Part shown: in pieces, positions 8,220 to 16,366 of the stretch
Numbering within the stretch: position 1 is the stretch's first letter
Layout of the letters: each line of letters begins with the position of its first letter
NCBI GenBank assembly: GCA_964389305.1
Contig: CAYMEK010000025.1
Span: 1-55,664, forward strand
Reading direction: 5' to 3'
Length of the DNA: 55,664 bases
From: CAYMEK01 sp964389305
GTDB lineage: Bacteria > Spirochaetota > Spirochaetia > SZUA-6 > DRHE01
Translations under genes and position numbers: made by a program
Notes under the pieces: model-generated
The model's input: only the letters and a program-made list of their open reading frames with translations
Database searches by the model: none
What the model was told of the DNA's origin: nothing

Positions 8220-9473
8220 TCAGGAGGCGGCCTGATCGGCGAAGGCGCTCCTCGTCAGGCTCTTGACCGCTGCAGCCAGCTCCCGGCCTCGCCGGCGCAG
8301 CAGGGCAAGATCTTCCCGTCCGGGGGCGCCCTTGAACTCGACCGGATCGAGGAACTCCCAGCGCATGCGCAGGCGCTCCATGATTGCTTCCAGCTCCCTC
8401 TGGGCTCCTCCCGACCAGCCGAAAGAGCCGAAGCGAAAGGCTTTCTTGTTCATCACTCGCTTGCGCCCCAGCTCGTCCAGGACAGCGGCCACCGGCGGAA
8501 ACATCTTGTACTCGTAGGTGGGAGCGCCGACAACGATGCCGGCAGATTTCCAGGCCGAGGCCAGAATGTGGGAGATATGGGACTCAGGCACGCGGAATAC
8601 CTCGGCCTGTACCCCCTCGGAGCGGACCCCTTCGAGGACCGCTTCCAGCGCCCGCCCGGTCATTCCGTACATGCTACCCCAGATTACCGTGACCTGAGGC
8701 TCTGCTTCACCCTTTCCGTATCTACAGTACTTCTTGTACAGCTCTACGATACGCCGCGGATCCTTGCGCCAGACAACCCCGTGAGCTGGCGCTACGATCC
8801 GCAGGTCTAATCCTTCCAGTTTCCTTATCGCCCTGTCCACCGAGCTGGTAAAGCTGGCCAGGATGTTGGCGAAGTAGCGCAGGGTTTCATCTTCGAAGAG
8901 CTTGAGCGCTTTTTCATCGAGCTGGTCGTCATAGGGGTGGGCTTCTATTTTGCCGAACGAGCTGAAGGCGTCGCAGGGAAACAGAGTCCCACTGGAGCGA
9001 TCGTAGGTGGCGATGGTCTCGGGCCAGTGCACGTTGGGAACCTCCTCGAACTGCAGGTTAACTCCGCGGCCGAGATCCAGCGTATCCCCGGATTTTACGG
9101 GCTGCCCGTTGCCCCGGATGCCGTAGAAGGCTTCAGCCAGCTCCAGCCCCTTGCGGCTGGCGTAGAGGCGGAACTCCCCCGCCACCTTGCGGAAGGGAAC
9201 CAGCCAGGCCGTATGATCAGGCTCGAGGTGGTTGAGAATCACATGCCGGATCTGGTCCGGCTCTATCGACAGCTCGCGAAGCTGAGCGAACAGGGTGTCC
9301 GGTACCCCGTCCCAGCCGCAAACCCCATCTATGATGGCACATTCCTCTCCTTTCACGATGTAGGAGTTCATAGACAGGCCGTGGGGCAGGGGCCACATTC
9401 CTTCGAAGAGTATTTCCTCGCCCACATTGGCGGAAAGACGGAAGATATTATCGCTTACTTGGGTTACATCCAT
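8220..9473 (-). CDS. fprA: Flavodiiron protein (FprA type: O2/NO reductase)
   Basis: 417-residue flavodiiron protein, a cytoplasmic enzyme that reduces O2 to water or NO to N2O. The N-terminal metallo-beta-lactamase domain carries the diiron ligands HxExDH at about 82-87 (NHLEPDHT), a His in NVHWPET, the Asp of FPCDAF and the His of APAHG. The C-terminal flavodoxin domain has an FMN loop, WGSMYGMTGRA. No rubredoxin or NADH-oxidase domain is fused on, so electrons come from separate proteins. The ATG at 9473 is preceded by GAGGAG; the frame is open further upstream but that part is not conserved. It points to O2 or NO exposure in an otherwise anaerobic lifestyle. Confidence 0.93.
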   Translation of the reverse strand: MDVTQVSDNIFRLSANVGEEILFEGMWPLPHGLSMNSYIVKGEECAIIDGVCGWDGVPDTLFAQLRELSIEPDQIRHVILNHLEPDHTAWLVPFRKVAGEFRLYASRKGLELAEAFYGIRGNGQPVKSGDTLDLGRGVNLQFEEVPNVHWPETIATYDRSSGTLFPCDAFSSFGKIEAHPYDDQLDEKALKLFEDETLRYFANILASFTSSVDRAIRKLEGLDLRIVAPAHGVVWRKDPRRIVELYKKYCRYGKGEAEPQVTVIWGSMYGMTGRALEAVLEGVRSEGVQAEVFRVPESHISHILASAWKSAGIVVGAPTYEYKMFPPVAAVLDELGRKRVMNKKAFRFGSFGWSGGAQRELEAIMERLRMRWEFLDPVEFKGAPGREDLALLRRRGRELAAAVKSLTRSAFADQAAS

Positions 9474-9494
9474 TGTCCTGTTTCTCCTCTCGTT

Positions 9495-9530
9495 ACCGCC
9501 GTTGTCGTGTTGTGACCGCGCAACGGCGGT
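9495..9530 (-). promoter_or_regulatory. Perfect 10-bp inverted repeat in the fprA leader
   Basis: ACCGCCGTTG at 9495-9504 is the exact reverse complement of CAACGGCGGT at 9521-9530, with a 16-nt loop. The element lies in the predicted fprA 5' leader, ending about five bases before the GAGGAG ribosome-binding site. It can form a stable RNA hairpin or act as a DNA operator; sequence alone does not decide. Confidence 0.6.
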
Positions 9531-9564
9531 GCTGGCCCGATCCAAAATAAATCGGGACATGTCT

Positions 9565-9593
9565 ACAGTACAAATCAGTTGAACTAGAGTCAA
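9565..9593 (-). promoter_or_regulatory. Probable fprA-metF promoter
   Basis: Reading the minus strand: TTGACT (9593-9588), a 17-nt spacer and TACTGT (9570-9565). The -35 is near consensus and the -10 is weak. It overlaps the divergent promoter of the RibL-like gene, so one bound protein could affect both directions. Confidence 0.5.
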
Positions 9594-9607
9594 TACTTTA
9601 CTAATAT
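9579..9607 (+). promoter_or_regulatory. Promoter of the RibL-like nucleotidyltransferase gene
   Basis: TTGAAC (9579-9584), a 17-nt spacer and TAATAT (9602-9607). Only eight bases separate the -10 hexamer from the ATG at 9616, so the transcript would be leaderless or nearly so if that start is used. The -35 of the opposing fprA promoter lies inside this spacer. Confidence 0.65.
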
Positions 9608-9615
9608 AGTCATAA

Positions 9616-10206
9616 ATGATCAGAAGTATGAAAAGGATTCTAGTATTCGGAACCTTCGATGTGCTCCACTCAGGGCACCTGGAGTTCCTGAAGCAGGCGA
9701 AAAGAAAGGAGGGGCGGCTTGTCGTTTCCCTGGCCCGGGACTCTTTCGTGCGGCGATTCAAAGGAAAGGATCCGAAACACACCCAGAAGGATCGAGCCCG
9801 GCGTCTACTCAGGACCGGATTGGTGGATGAGGTGCGTCTCAGCGACCGGGTACCGGGTACCTACAGGCTGGTTCTCCGGCTGAAGCCCGACCTGATCTCT
9901 CTAGGATATGACCAGCAACGGCTGGAGGAGAGCCTGCGTTCCTGGCTGAAAGCCAGAGGACTGAACATACCGGTTGAAAGACTTCCATTTTACACCGCCC
10001 CGGATCGCCCTCCTTCGGGAAGCCGGAGGATTCCTGTGGAGGGCAGCCGGGCGCAATCTTGGATGCATATCCGGCTGAGGGAGCCGGGAGCCCGGCGGCT
10101 TGCCCGGACGTTGGGCCGGAGACCTGGAAACGGCTGGCGCCCTGATTCGTTTTTTTGTAGAATATATGGTTATTATATATATATAGTTTTCAAAAGAGGG
10201 GAGTAA
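9616..10206 (+). CDS. RibL-like cytidylyltransferase-fold protein (possible FAD synthase)
   Basis: 196 residues. The first about 130 form a nucleotidyltransferase domain with the HxGH-type motif GTFDVLHSGH at about 10-19, a central RTGLVDEV segment and PDLISLGYDQ, which resembles archaeal FAD synthase RibL (PDI-LGPDQ type). Such proteins transfer AMP or CMP onto a phosphorylated acceptor; FMN to FAD is the best guess, supported by the divergent flavoprotein genes fprA and metF. Glycerol-3-phosphate cytidylyltransferase is the alternative. The last 60 residues look unlike the family; the final 18 are translated from an AT-rich stretch after a T-tract. ATG 9628 is an alternative start. Confidence 0.7.
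   Translation: MIRSMKRILVFGTFDVLHSGHLEFLKQAKRKEGRLVVSLARDSFVRRFKGKDPKHTQKDRARRLLRTGLVDEVRLSDRVPGTYRLVLRLKPDLISLGYDQQRLEESLRSWLKARGLNIPVERLPFYTAPDRPPSGSRRIPVEGSRAQSWMHIRLREPGARRLARTLGRRPGNGWRPDSFFCRIYGYYIYIVFKRGE
10155..10183 (+). promoter_or_regulatory. Possible promoter of the two-component operon
   Basis: TTGTAG (10155-10160), a 17-nt spacer and TATATA (10178-10183) in a TA-rich run just before the response-regulator gene, inside the 3' end of the RibL-like reading frame. The TA dinucleotide run makes the exact -10 uncertain. Confidence 0.35.
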
Positions 10207-10213
10207 GCTAGCA

Positions 10214-10948
10214 GTGGGTCTTAGCCAGATCCAGGAGCCGGGCCAGGCAGTTCTGCTCATCGAGGACGACCCCAAGATCGTGGAACTGTTAACGCTTCAC
10301 TTGAAGGATATCGGTCTCGGCGTGGAAGCGGTGTCTTCCGGTAACAGGGGACTGAAGCGGGCGCTGGAGACGGAGTACAGGCTGATCATTCTGGACCTCA
10401 TGCTACCGGGGCTGGACGGCCTGGAGGTGTGCAAGAAAATCAGGGGCGGAGGAAAGAAGACCCCGATCTTGATGCTGACGGCCAGGGCAGAAGAGCTGGA
10501 CAAGGTGCTGGGCCTGGAGCTTGGGGCCGACGACTACATCACCAAGCCTTTCGGTATACGAGAGCTGCTGGCCAGGGTCAAGGCGATCATCCGGCGCTCT
10601 ACGGATTTCGTCGACGGAGCCGACGCCGGCCAGGTACTCAGCATCGGCGAGCTTCGCATCGACAGGCACAAACGCACCGTATTGGTGCGGGGCAACCCGG
10701 TTGAGCTGACGTCTAAGGAGTATGACCTGCTGGTTCTTTTCGCCGGCAATCCGGGCAGGGCCTTCAATCGCCAGCAGTTACTGGATTCGGTATGGGGCTA
10801 CCAGTTCGAGGGCTATCACCATACGGTGAACTCCCATATCAACCGCCTGCGCAGCAAGATAGAGCGCGATCCCACCAATCCGGAGTATATAAAAACGGTC
10901 TGGGGCTACGGCTACCGCTTCGTAGAGCCCGGCGAAGCAGCGACGTGA
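10214..10948 (+). CDS. OmpR/PhoB-family response regulator
   Basis: 244-residue DNA-binding response regulator. The receiver domain (about 12-125) has the acidic pair in LLIEDDP, the phospho-acceptor Asp at about 61 in ILDLMLPGLDG, the Thr in MLTARAEE and the Lys in DYITKPF. The C-terminal winged-helix domain (about 140-238) has ELTSKEYDLL, HINRLRSKIE and the closing KTVWGYGYRF. GTG at 10214 follows GAGGGGAG. The stop overlaps the kinase ATG by one base, so the two are co-translated partners. The stimulus is not evident. Confidence 0.93.
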   Translation: MGLSQIQEPGQAVLLIEDDPKIVELLTLHLKDIGLGVEAVSSGNRGLKRALETEYRLIILDLMLPGLDGLEVCKKIRGGGKKTPILMLTARAEELDKVLGLELGADDYITKPFGIRELLARVKAIIRRSTDFVDGADAGQVLSIGELRIDRHKRTVLVRGNPVELTSKEYDLLVLFAGNPGRAFNRQQLLDSVWGYQFEGYHHTVNSHINRLRSKIERDPTNPEYIKTVWGYGYRFVEPGEAAT

Positions 10949-12432
10949 TGTCTTTCCTCAACAGCTTCTACATCAAGGTCTCGTCCCTGTTCCTGGTGCT
11001 GCTCCTGGCCATGGGGGCAGCCCAGGTGCTGATTACCATGGGGATCACCGAACAGCGGCAAATCGAGATCGATCAGCTTGTCAACCGGGACCTGGCCCGC
11101 GATATGGCCTCCGAGATCGAGCCCGTTCTGGCCGAAGACGGGGACATCGACCGGGTGGGAGCGGTCATTCACTATATGATGGTTCTGAATCCGTCCATCG
11201 AGATCTATCTGCTCGACGACGGAGGGCGGATCTTGGGCTTTTTCGCCGAGCCCGGCAAAGAGGTGCAGGCGGCCTCTGTCTCGCTGGAACCGATCCTGGA
11301 GTTTCTGGACGACGGGTCTGCGGCGCCGATCTACGGCGACGATCCCAGGCAGCCTGGGACCCGCAAGATTTTCTCCGCCGCACCCATTACGCTGCCCGGC
11401 GGTGAGCCCGGGTACCTGTACATCGTGCTCAGGAGCACCCTTTACGACGCGGCAGCCGGCCGGCTGAGGCACAGGTATCTTACCTCGGCCTTGGTCCAGG
11501 CCTTGATTCTCTCGATCGCCTGTGTCGGCATCGCCGGTCTGGCCCTGTTTGCGCTTCTGACCAGGCGCCTCCAGGCGGTGGCCCGCTCGGTGCGGGAGTT
11601 CGAGCAGGGCAGTTACGACAAGAGAGTGAAGGTCAGCTCCCGCGATGAGATCGGCAAGCTCGGGCGGGCCTTCAACCGCATGGCCGACACTATCGCCGCC
11701 AATATGGAAAAGCTGAAACAGACGGACAGCCTGCGCCGGGAGCTGGTCGCCAACGTGTCTCACGACCTGCGCAGCCCCTTGACCTCGATTCAGGGCTACG
11801 TGGAGACCCTGCTGATGAAGCACCGGGGGCTGGACCGCGCTCAGATCGATGAATATCTGCAGATCATCTTGAGCGACGCGATCAGGCTGAACGAGCTGGT
11901 CCACCAGCTCTTCGAGTTATCCAAGTACGAGGCCAGACAGATCGAGCCGAAGCTGGAGCGTTTTTCCCTGACCGAGCTGGTGCAGGACGTGAGCGTGAAG
12001 TACAGGCCGCAGGCGGAGAAACAGCGGATCGTCTTGGAAGCGAGGCTTCCCGAGAAGCTCCTGCCGGTCCGAGCGGATATCCATATGATAGAGCGGGTGC
12101 TGTCCAACCTGATAGAAAACGCTCTGGATCACACTCCTGAACGCGGCCGGGTGACCCTGGAGCTGGAAGAGCGGGATCGACGGGTGCAGGCACGGGTGTT
12201 AGACAGCGGCAAAGGAATCGCCAAGGAGGACATCCCGTTGATTTTCGAGCGTTTCTACTCCGACCGTAAGGTCCGATCCCGCTCCGAGCGGGGAAGCGGT
12301 CTGGGATTGGCGATCGCCCAAAAGATACTGGAGCTGCACAACAGCCGCATCCACGTGGACAGCCAGCCGGGCAGGGGAAGCGTCTTCTATTTCGAGCTGC
12401 CCCTGGAGGGAAAGCAGCTTAGCACAGTTTAA
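10948..12432 (+). CDS. Membrane sensor histidine kinase
   Basis: 494-residue kinase. TM1 is at about 10-31 and TM2 at about 178-203, with an extracytoplasmic sensor loop of about 145 residues between them. A HAMP linker follows, then HisKA with phospho-acceptor His 272 in VANVSHDLRSP. The HATPase domain shows the N box (NLIENALDHT), G1 (DSGKGI), F box and G2 (GSGLGLAIA). The ATG at 10948 overlaps the regulator stop by one base. It should phosphorylate the upstream OmpR-type regulator. The lipoprotein gene downstream is a plausible but unproven target. Confidence 0.93.
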   Translation: MSFLNSFYIKVSSLFLVLLLAMGAAQVLITMGITEQRQIEIDQLVNRDLARDMASEIEPVLAEDGDIDRVGAVIHYMMVLNPSIEIYLLDDGGRILGFFAEPGKEVQAASVSLEPILEFLDDGSAAPIYGDDPRQPGTRKIFSAAPITLPGGEPGYLYIVLRSTLYDAAAGRLRHRYLTSALVQALILSIACVGIAGLALFALLTRRLQAVARSVREFEQGSYDKRVKVSSRDEIGKLGRAFNRMADTIAANMEKLKQTDSLRRELVANVSHDLRSPLTSIQGYVETLLMKHRGLDRAQIDEYLQIILSDAIRLNELVHQLFELSKYEARQIEPKLERFSLTELVQDVSVKYRPQAEKQRIVLEARLPEKLLPVRADIHMIERVLSNLIENALDHTPERGRVTLELEERDRRVQARVLDSGKGIAKEDIPLIFERFYSDRKVRSRSERGSGLGLAIAQKILELHNSRIHVDSQPGRGSVFYFELPLEGKQLSTV

Positions 12433-12520
12433 ACATTTTTTACTCTCCCGTGATAGTTTCATTACATCTCCTGAGTAGGTTTTCTTGAAAACAAACCACT
12501 TTTTGAGGAGGTGCTTTATC

Positions 12521-13294
12521 ATGCAAACGCGATTTTCCATTACGGGACTCGTCCTGGCGGTTGGCTTCCTGCTCGCCGGCTGTGGCACCATGGATACGAT
12601 GAAGGAAGACCAATCCATGGCCGACATGAGCGAGATGGAGGAACATGAGGTCATGGACGATATGGAAAGCATGAGCGGCGGCAGCCCGGCGTCCTTTACC
12701 GTCACCATCGAGGTGCTGCAGGACAGCCCCACACCCATAGCCCCGGTGGCCTGGGCGGTGTATACAGGCGACAATCCCCTATTTACGCTCAACAGCGCGA
12801 CCCGCATCGAGGGCCTGGAAGCCCTCGCCGAAGACGGTGATCCGGCGACCGCGGTCCAGGCTCTTTCGGCCTCGATGGAGGTGACGGCCAGCGGCGTGGC
12901 GGATATCCCGGTTGGGTCCATGGACGCCGGTTCGGCGGCTCCGGGCTGGTCCTACTCGTTCAGCTTCCAAGCCGCCGAGGGGGAGAAGCTCACCTTCGCC
13001 GCCATGTACGTTCAGTCTAATGATCTTTTCTTCAGCCCGGCTGCGGGCGGCATCGAGCTGTTCGACATGGGCAGCCCCATTTCCGGAGATATAACCTCCG
13101 AAATCTACATGTACGACGCGGGCACGGAAGCCAATGAGGCTCCGGGATCCGGTCCCAACCAGGCTCCCAGACAGGGCAGGCCCAACACTGGGCCGGAGGA
13201 GATGGGTACGGTGCGTCTTATCACCGAAGTCTCCGATGGATTCATGTATCCAGCAGCGGCCAGGGTCCTCAAGGTCACCGTTTCGGCCATGTAG
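12521..13294 (+). CDS. Spondin_N-domain lipoprotein
   Basis: 257-residue secreted lipoprotein. The signal peptide ends in the lipobox LLAGC, making Cys21 the lipidated residue. A short linker rich in Met, Asp and Glu (about 22-55) follows, then a domain resembling bacterial Spondin_N proteins: TVTIEVLQDSPTPIAPV, the WAVYTGDNPLF segment, FSFQAAEGEKLTFAAMYVQS and a C-terminal acidic and Pro/Gly-rich loop. Function is unknown; the family is extracellular. The ATG at 12521 has a strong ribosome-binding site, GAGGAGG. An in-frame upstream ATG at 12485 would bury the signal peptide. It lies 88 bp after the kinase gene. Confidence 0.75.
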   Translation: MQTRFSITGLVLAVGFLLAGCGTMDTMKEDQSMADMSEMEEHEVMDDMESMSGGSPASFTVTIEVLQDSPTPIAPVAWAVYTGDNPLFTLNSATRIEGLEALAEDGDPATAVQALSASMEVTASGVADIPVGSMDAGSAAPGWSYSFSFQAAEGEKLTFAAMYVQSNDLFFSPAAGGIELFDMGSPISGDITSEIYMYDAGTEANEAPGSGPNQAPRQGRPNTGPEEMGTVRLITEVSDGFMYPAAARVLKVTVSAM

Positions 13295-13306
13295 GCCTCT
13301 TTGCCT

Positions 13307-13338
13307 GTCAGCGCAGGCTCCTGCGAGCCTGCGCTGAC
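13307..13338. terminator. Strong hairpin between convergent genes
   Basis: GTCAGCGCAGGCT (13307-13319) pairs perfectly with AGCCTGCGCTGAC (13326-13338) around a 6-nt loop. It lies between the 3' ends of the spondin lipoprotein gene and secA, so it is well placed as a bidirectional terminator. No T-tract follows on either strand, so it is not a classical intrinsic terminator. Confidence 0.6.
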
Positions 13339-13380
13339 GGCGGAAGGTCGGGCCGGCTGCCTCCCACCGGGAATGGTTGC

Positions 13381-16239
13381 CTATCGCCCGTGGCAGTATT
13401 TGTACTTCTTGCCGCTTCCGCAGGGGCAGGGGTCGTTGCGCCCTACTTTAGGATAGCTGCGGCGCACCTGGGTCTTTTCCGGCTGGGCCTCGCGGCGTTC
13501 GCCCATGGAGGGTCCTCTGTTCAGCACAGAAACCGGGGCGCCCCGCCCCGGAAGGCCCCCTCCGGAGGCCCTGGCGGCCGCCTGTCCGGCTCCGCGTTCG
13601 AGCGCCGGGCCCGCGGCGGCCCGGGCCGCTCCGAACTGTCCGAGCAGTACATGCCGGGCATTCCCGAAATCCTGACGCCGTCGAGTTTCAGGCGCTGCTG
13701 CTCGAATACGTACCTGGAATATCTTCCTGGCTATGGCCTGGCGGATCTCCGCCAGCATAGTGTCGAAGATCTGAAAGCCTTCCAGCTTGTATTCCAGCAG
13801 GGGATTTTTCTGGCCGTAGGCCCTCAGGTATACAGCCTCTCGCAGGGCTTCAAGGTTCTCGAGATGATCCTGCCAGCGGGCGTCTATGTTGCGAAGATAC
13901 TCGAAACGGATGAACAGGTTAAGGTTTTCCTGACCGATTTCTCCAGCTTTTTCTTCGAGGTCCTCCTCCAGCTCCCGTAGGACGAGCTGGCGTATCTGCT
14001 CCGGCTGCAGCCCCTGCAGGGATTCGGACTCCTCCTGAGGTGAGTAGAACAGGGTGTCCTTCAGCCGGACCAGAAGCGTCGAGAGGCGGGAATCGTCGCC
14101 GCCGGACATCTCCCTGTATTCGTCGATCAGAGTATCGACGATGTCTTCGGCTGCGGACATGACCCGTTTTTCCAGGTGGGGGTCCTCCAGGATGCCGTCC
14201 CTGCGGCTGTAGATGAACTTCCTCTGCTCGTTGAGCACATCGTCGTATTCGAGCAGGTGCTTGCGGATTTCGAAGTTCCTCTCCTCCACCCTTTTCTGAG
14301 CCCGCTCGATGGCTTTATTTACCCAGGGATGAAAGATAGGCTCTCCGTCCTGCATTCCCATCCTGCTCATCAAGCCCTTGAAATTTTCGCCTCCGAACAG
14401 CCGCATCAGATCGTCGTCCAGAGAGATATAGAAACGGGAGGAACCGGGATCTCCCTGGCGGCCCGAGCGGCCGCGAAGTTGATTGTCTATCCTCCGGGCG
14501 TCATGCCGCTCGGTGCCCAGCACGTGCAACCCCCCGGCTCTCTTTACCTCCTGGTACTCATTCTGCCAGCGGCCCATTTCTTGGGCCAGGAACCGATCGT
14601 ATTCTTCTCCGTCGTCGTCTCCGCCCATCCTCCTCTGGGCGCGGTGCTCGGGATTGCCGCCCAGCTTGATGTCCGTTCCCCGCCCGGCCATGTTGGTGGC
14701 AATTGTTACCGAGCCCCTGCCCCCGGCTTCGGCGATGATCAACGCTTCACGGGCGTGGTTCTTGGCGTTGAGCACTTCATGGCGGATACCCAGGCCGGTG
14801 AGCATCCTGGCGAGCGCTTCGGATTTTTCGATCGAGATCGTGCCCACCAGCACCGGCTGCCCCTTTTTATTCAGCTCCACGATCTCCTGGCAGATCGCCC
14901 GGAACTTCTGCTCCTCGTTCAGATAGATAACGTCGTCGTTGTCCTCCCGGATCACCGGGCGGTTGGTCGGAATAACCACCACGTCGAGATTGTAGATTTT
15001 CGAGAACTCCGTGGCTTCGGTATCTGCGGTTCCGGTCATGCCGGATAGTTTCTCGTACATCCGGAAGTAATTCTGGAAGGTGATGGTGGCCAGGGTCCTG
15101 TTGCGCTGGGCTATCTTTATGTGTTCCTTCGCTTCAATAGCCTGGTGCAGCCCTTCGGAGTAGCGCCTTCCGTGGAGGATTCGTCCGGTGAACTCGTCGA
15201 CGATCTCCACTTTCCCGTCATTGACCACGTAATCCACGTCCTTGTGAAACAGACGCCTGGCCCTCAGGGCCTGGGTACAGTAGTGAATGAACTCGAAATT
15301 ATCCGATTCGAACAGAGAGCCGTGAATAAGATTACGCCGCTTGAGCAGCTCTTCGATGCGGTTCATGCCCCGGTCGGTAAAGGAGACGCGTTTGCTCTTC
15401 TCATCGATCTTGTAGTCCCCGTCATCCTGGGGCTTCCGTACCTGGAATGGGGAAAGCTCGTCGGCGTATTGGCCCGTCTCCGGGTCCTTGGGACACTCCT
15501 CCAGGGTTTCAACCAGCTTGTTCGCTTCAGAATAGCTGGCCGTATCGTCCTCGGCGGCTCCGGAGATGATCAGGGGGGTCCGCGCCTCGTCGATGAGGAT
15601 AGAGTCGATCTCGTCGACAATGCAGAAGTTGTGACCCCGCTGTACCTTACCGGCAGCGTCCCAGCGCATATTATCCCTCAGATAATCGAAGCCGAACTCG
15701 TTGTTGGTCCCGTAAGTGATGTCCTGCTGGTAGGCTTTTTTTCTGTTCTCATTGTCCATTTGACCGAGCACCACCCCGACGGAAACGCCGAGCAGTGAAT
15801 AGACTCGACCCATCCAGTTAGCGTCCCTCTCGGCCAGGTAGTCGTTGACCGTCACAATATGCACGCCGTTTCCGGGAAGGGCGTTGAGGTAGGCGGCGGT
15901 GACGCTGGAAAGCGTCTTCCCTTCGCCAGTCTTCATCTCCATGATCTTGCCCTGGTGGAGCACGATTCCTCCCATGAGCTGCACGTCGAAGATGCGCTCT
16001 CCCAAAACCCGCCGCGCCGCTTCACGGACCAGCGCGAAGGTTTCGGGAAGCAGGGAGTCCAGACTTTCGCCATCGCGAAATCGCTGCTTGAACTCCTCTG
16101 TTTTTTTCTTGAAATCACCGTCGTGCAGGGCGAGCATCCGGGGCTCGAGGGAGTTTATCTGGCGAACCAAAGGGCCCAAGGTCTTGATGTCCCGCTCGCG
16201 CTTGGAGCCCAGGATCTTGGTGAGAATATTTTCGGCCAT
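13381..16239 (-). CDS. secA: SecA, preprotein translocase ATPase
   Basis: 952-residue SecA, the motor that drives preproteins through SecYEG. Visible are Walker A MKTGEGKT at about 102-109, VNDYLAERDA, the DEAD-like VDEIDSILIDEARTPL, the Q-motif region near the N-terminus and the NMAGRGTDIKLG motif. RGRSGRQGDPG and the C-terminal zinc finger CPCGSGKKYKYCHGR are also present; the latter binds SecB or ribosomes. Length and motif order are canonical. The conserved N-terminus MAENILTKIL fixes the start. No Shine-Dalgarno sequence precedes it, and the best promoter ends six bases upstream. Confidence 0.97.
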   Translation of the reverse strand: MAENILTKILGSKRERDIKTLGPLVRQINSLEPRMLALHDGDFKKKTEEFKQRFRDGESLDSLLPETFALVREAARRVLGERIFDVQLMGGIVLHQGKIMEMKTGEGKTLSSVTAAYLNALPGNGVHIVTVNDYLAERDANWMGRVYSLLGVSVGVVLGQMDNENRKKAYQQDITYGTNNEFGFDYLRDNMRWDAAGKVQRGHNFCIVDEIDSILIDEARTPLIISGAAEDDTASYSEANKLVETLEECPKDPETGQYADELSPFQVRKPQDDGDYKIDEKSKRVSFTDRGMNRIEELLKRRNLIHGSLFESDNFEFIHYCTQALRARRLFHKDVDYVVNDGKVEIVDEFTGRILHGRRYSEGLHQAIEAKEHIKIAQRNRTLATITFQNYFRMYEKLSGMTGTADTEATEFSKIYNLDVVVIPTNRPVIREDNDDVIYLNEEQKFRAICQEIVELNKKGQPVLVGTISIEKSEALARMLTGLGIRHEVLNAKNHAREALIIAEAGGRGSVTIATNMAGRGTDIKLGGNPEHRAQRRMGGDDDGEEYDRFLAQEMGRWQNEYQEVKRAGGLHVLGTERHDARRIDNQLRGRSGRQGDPGSSRFYISLDDDLMRLFGGENFKGLMSRMGMQDGEPIFHPWVNKAIERAQKRVEERNFEIRKHLLEYDDVLNEQRKFIYSRRDGILEDPHLEKRVMSAAEDIVDTLIDEYREMSGGDDSRLSTLLVRLKDTLFYSPQEESESLQGLQPEQIRQLVLRELEEDLEEKAGEIGQENLNLFIRFEYLRNIDARWQDHLENLEALREAVYLRAYGQKNPLLEYKLEGFQIFDTMLAEIRQAIARKIFQVRIRAAAPETRRRQDFGNARHVLLGQFGAARAAAGPALERGAGQAAARASGGGLPGRGAPVSVLNRGPSMGERREAQPEKTQVRRSYPKVGRNDPCPCGSGKKYKYCHGR

Positions 16240-16245
16240 GTCATC

Positions 16246-16275
16246 AATGTAGCTTTAATGCCCGGCACCGGTCAA
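16246..16275 (-). promoter_or_regulatory. Probable secA promoter
   Basis: Minus strand: TTGACC (16275-16270), an 18-nt spacer and TACATT (16251-16246). Only six bases separate the -10 from the secA ATG, implying a leaderless message. Confidence 0.5.
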
Positions 16276-16311
16276 GGATTGCCGCCGCATGTTGCGGGCG
16301 TAGCAGGCAGA

Positions 16312-16341
16312 TTGACACTGCGAAGACCGCGCGTGTATAGT
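16312..16341 (+). promoter_or_regulatory. Promoter of the lipoprotein-nnr operon
   Basis: TTGACA (16312-16317), an 18-nt spacer and TATAGT (16336-16341): a near-consensus sigma70-type promoter 25 bases upstream of the lipoprotein ATG. The -35 is perfect. Confidence 0.65.
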
Positions 16342-16366
16342 CGCTAGAGGTTGTTTCCTAATCATC

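Noticed and set aside
10171..10186. TA dinucleotide run as a variable microsatellite
   Set aside because: Short, and better explained as part of promoter DNA before the response-regulator gene.
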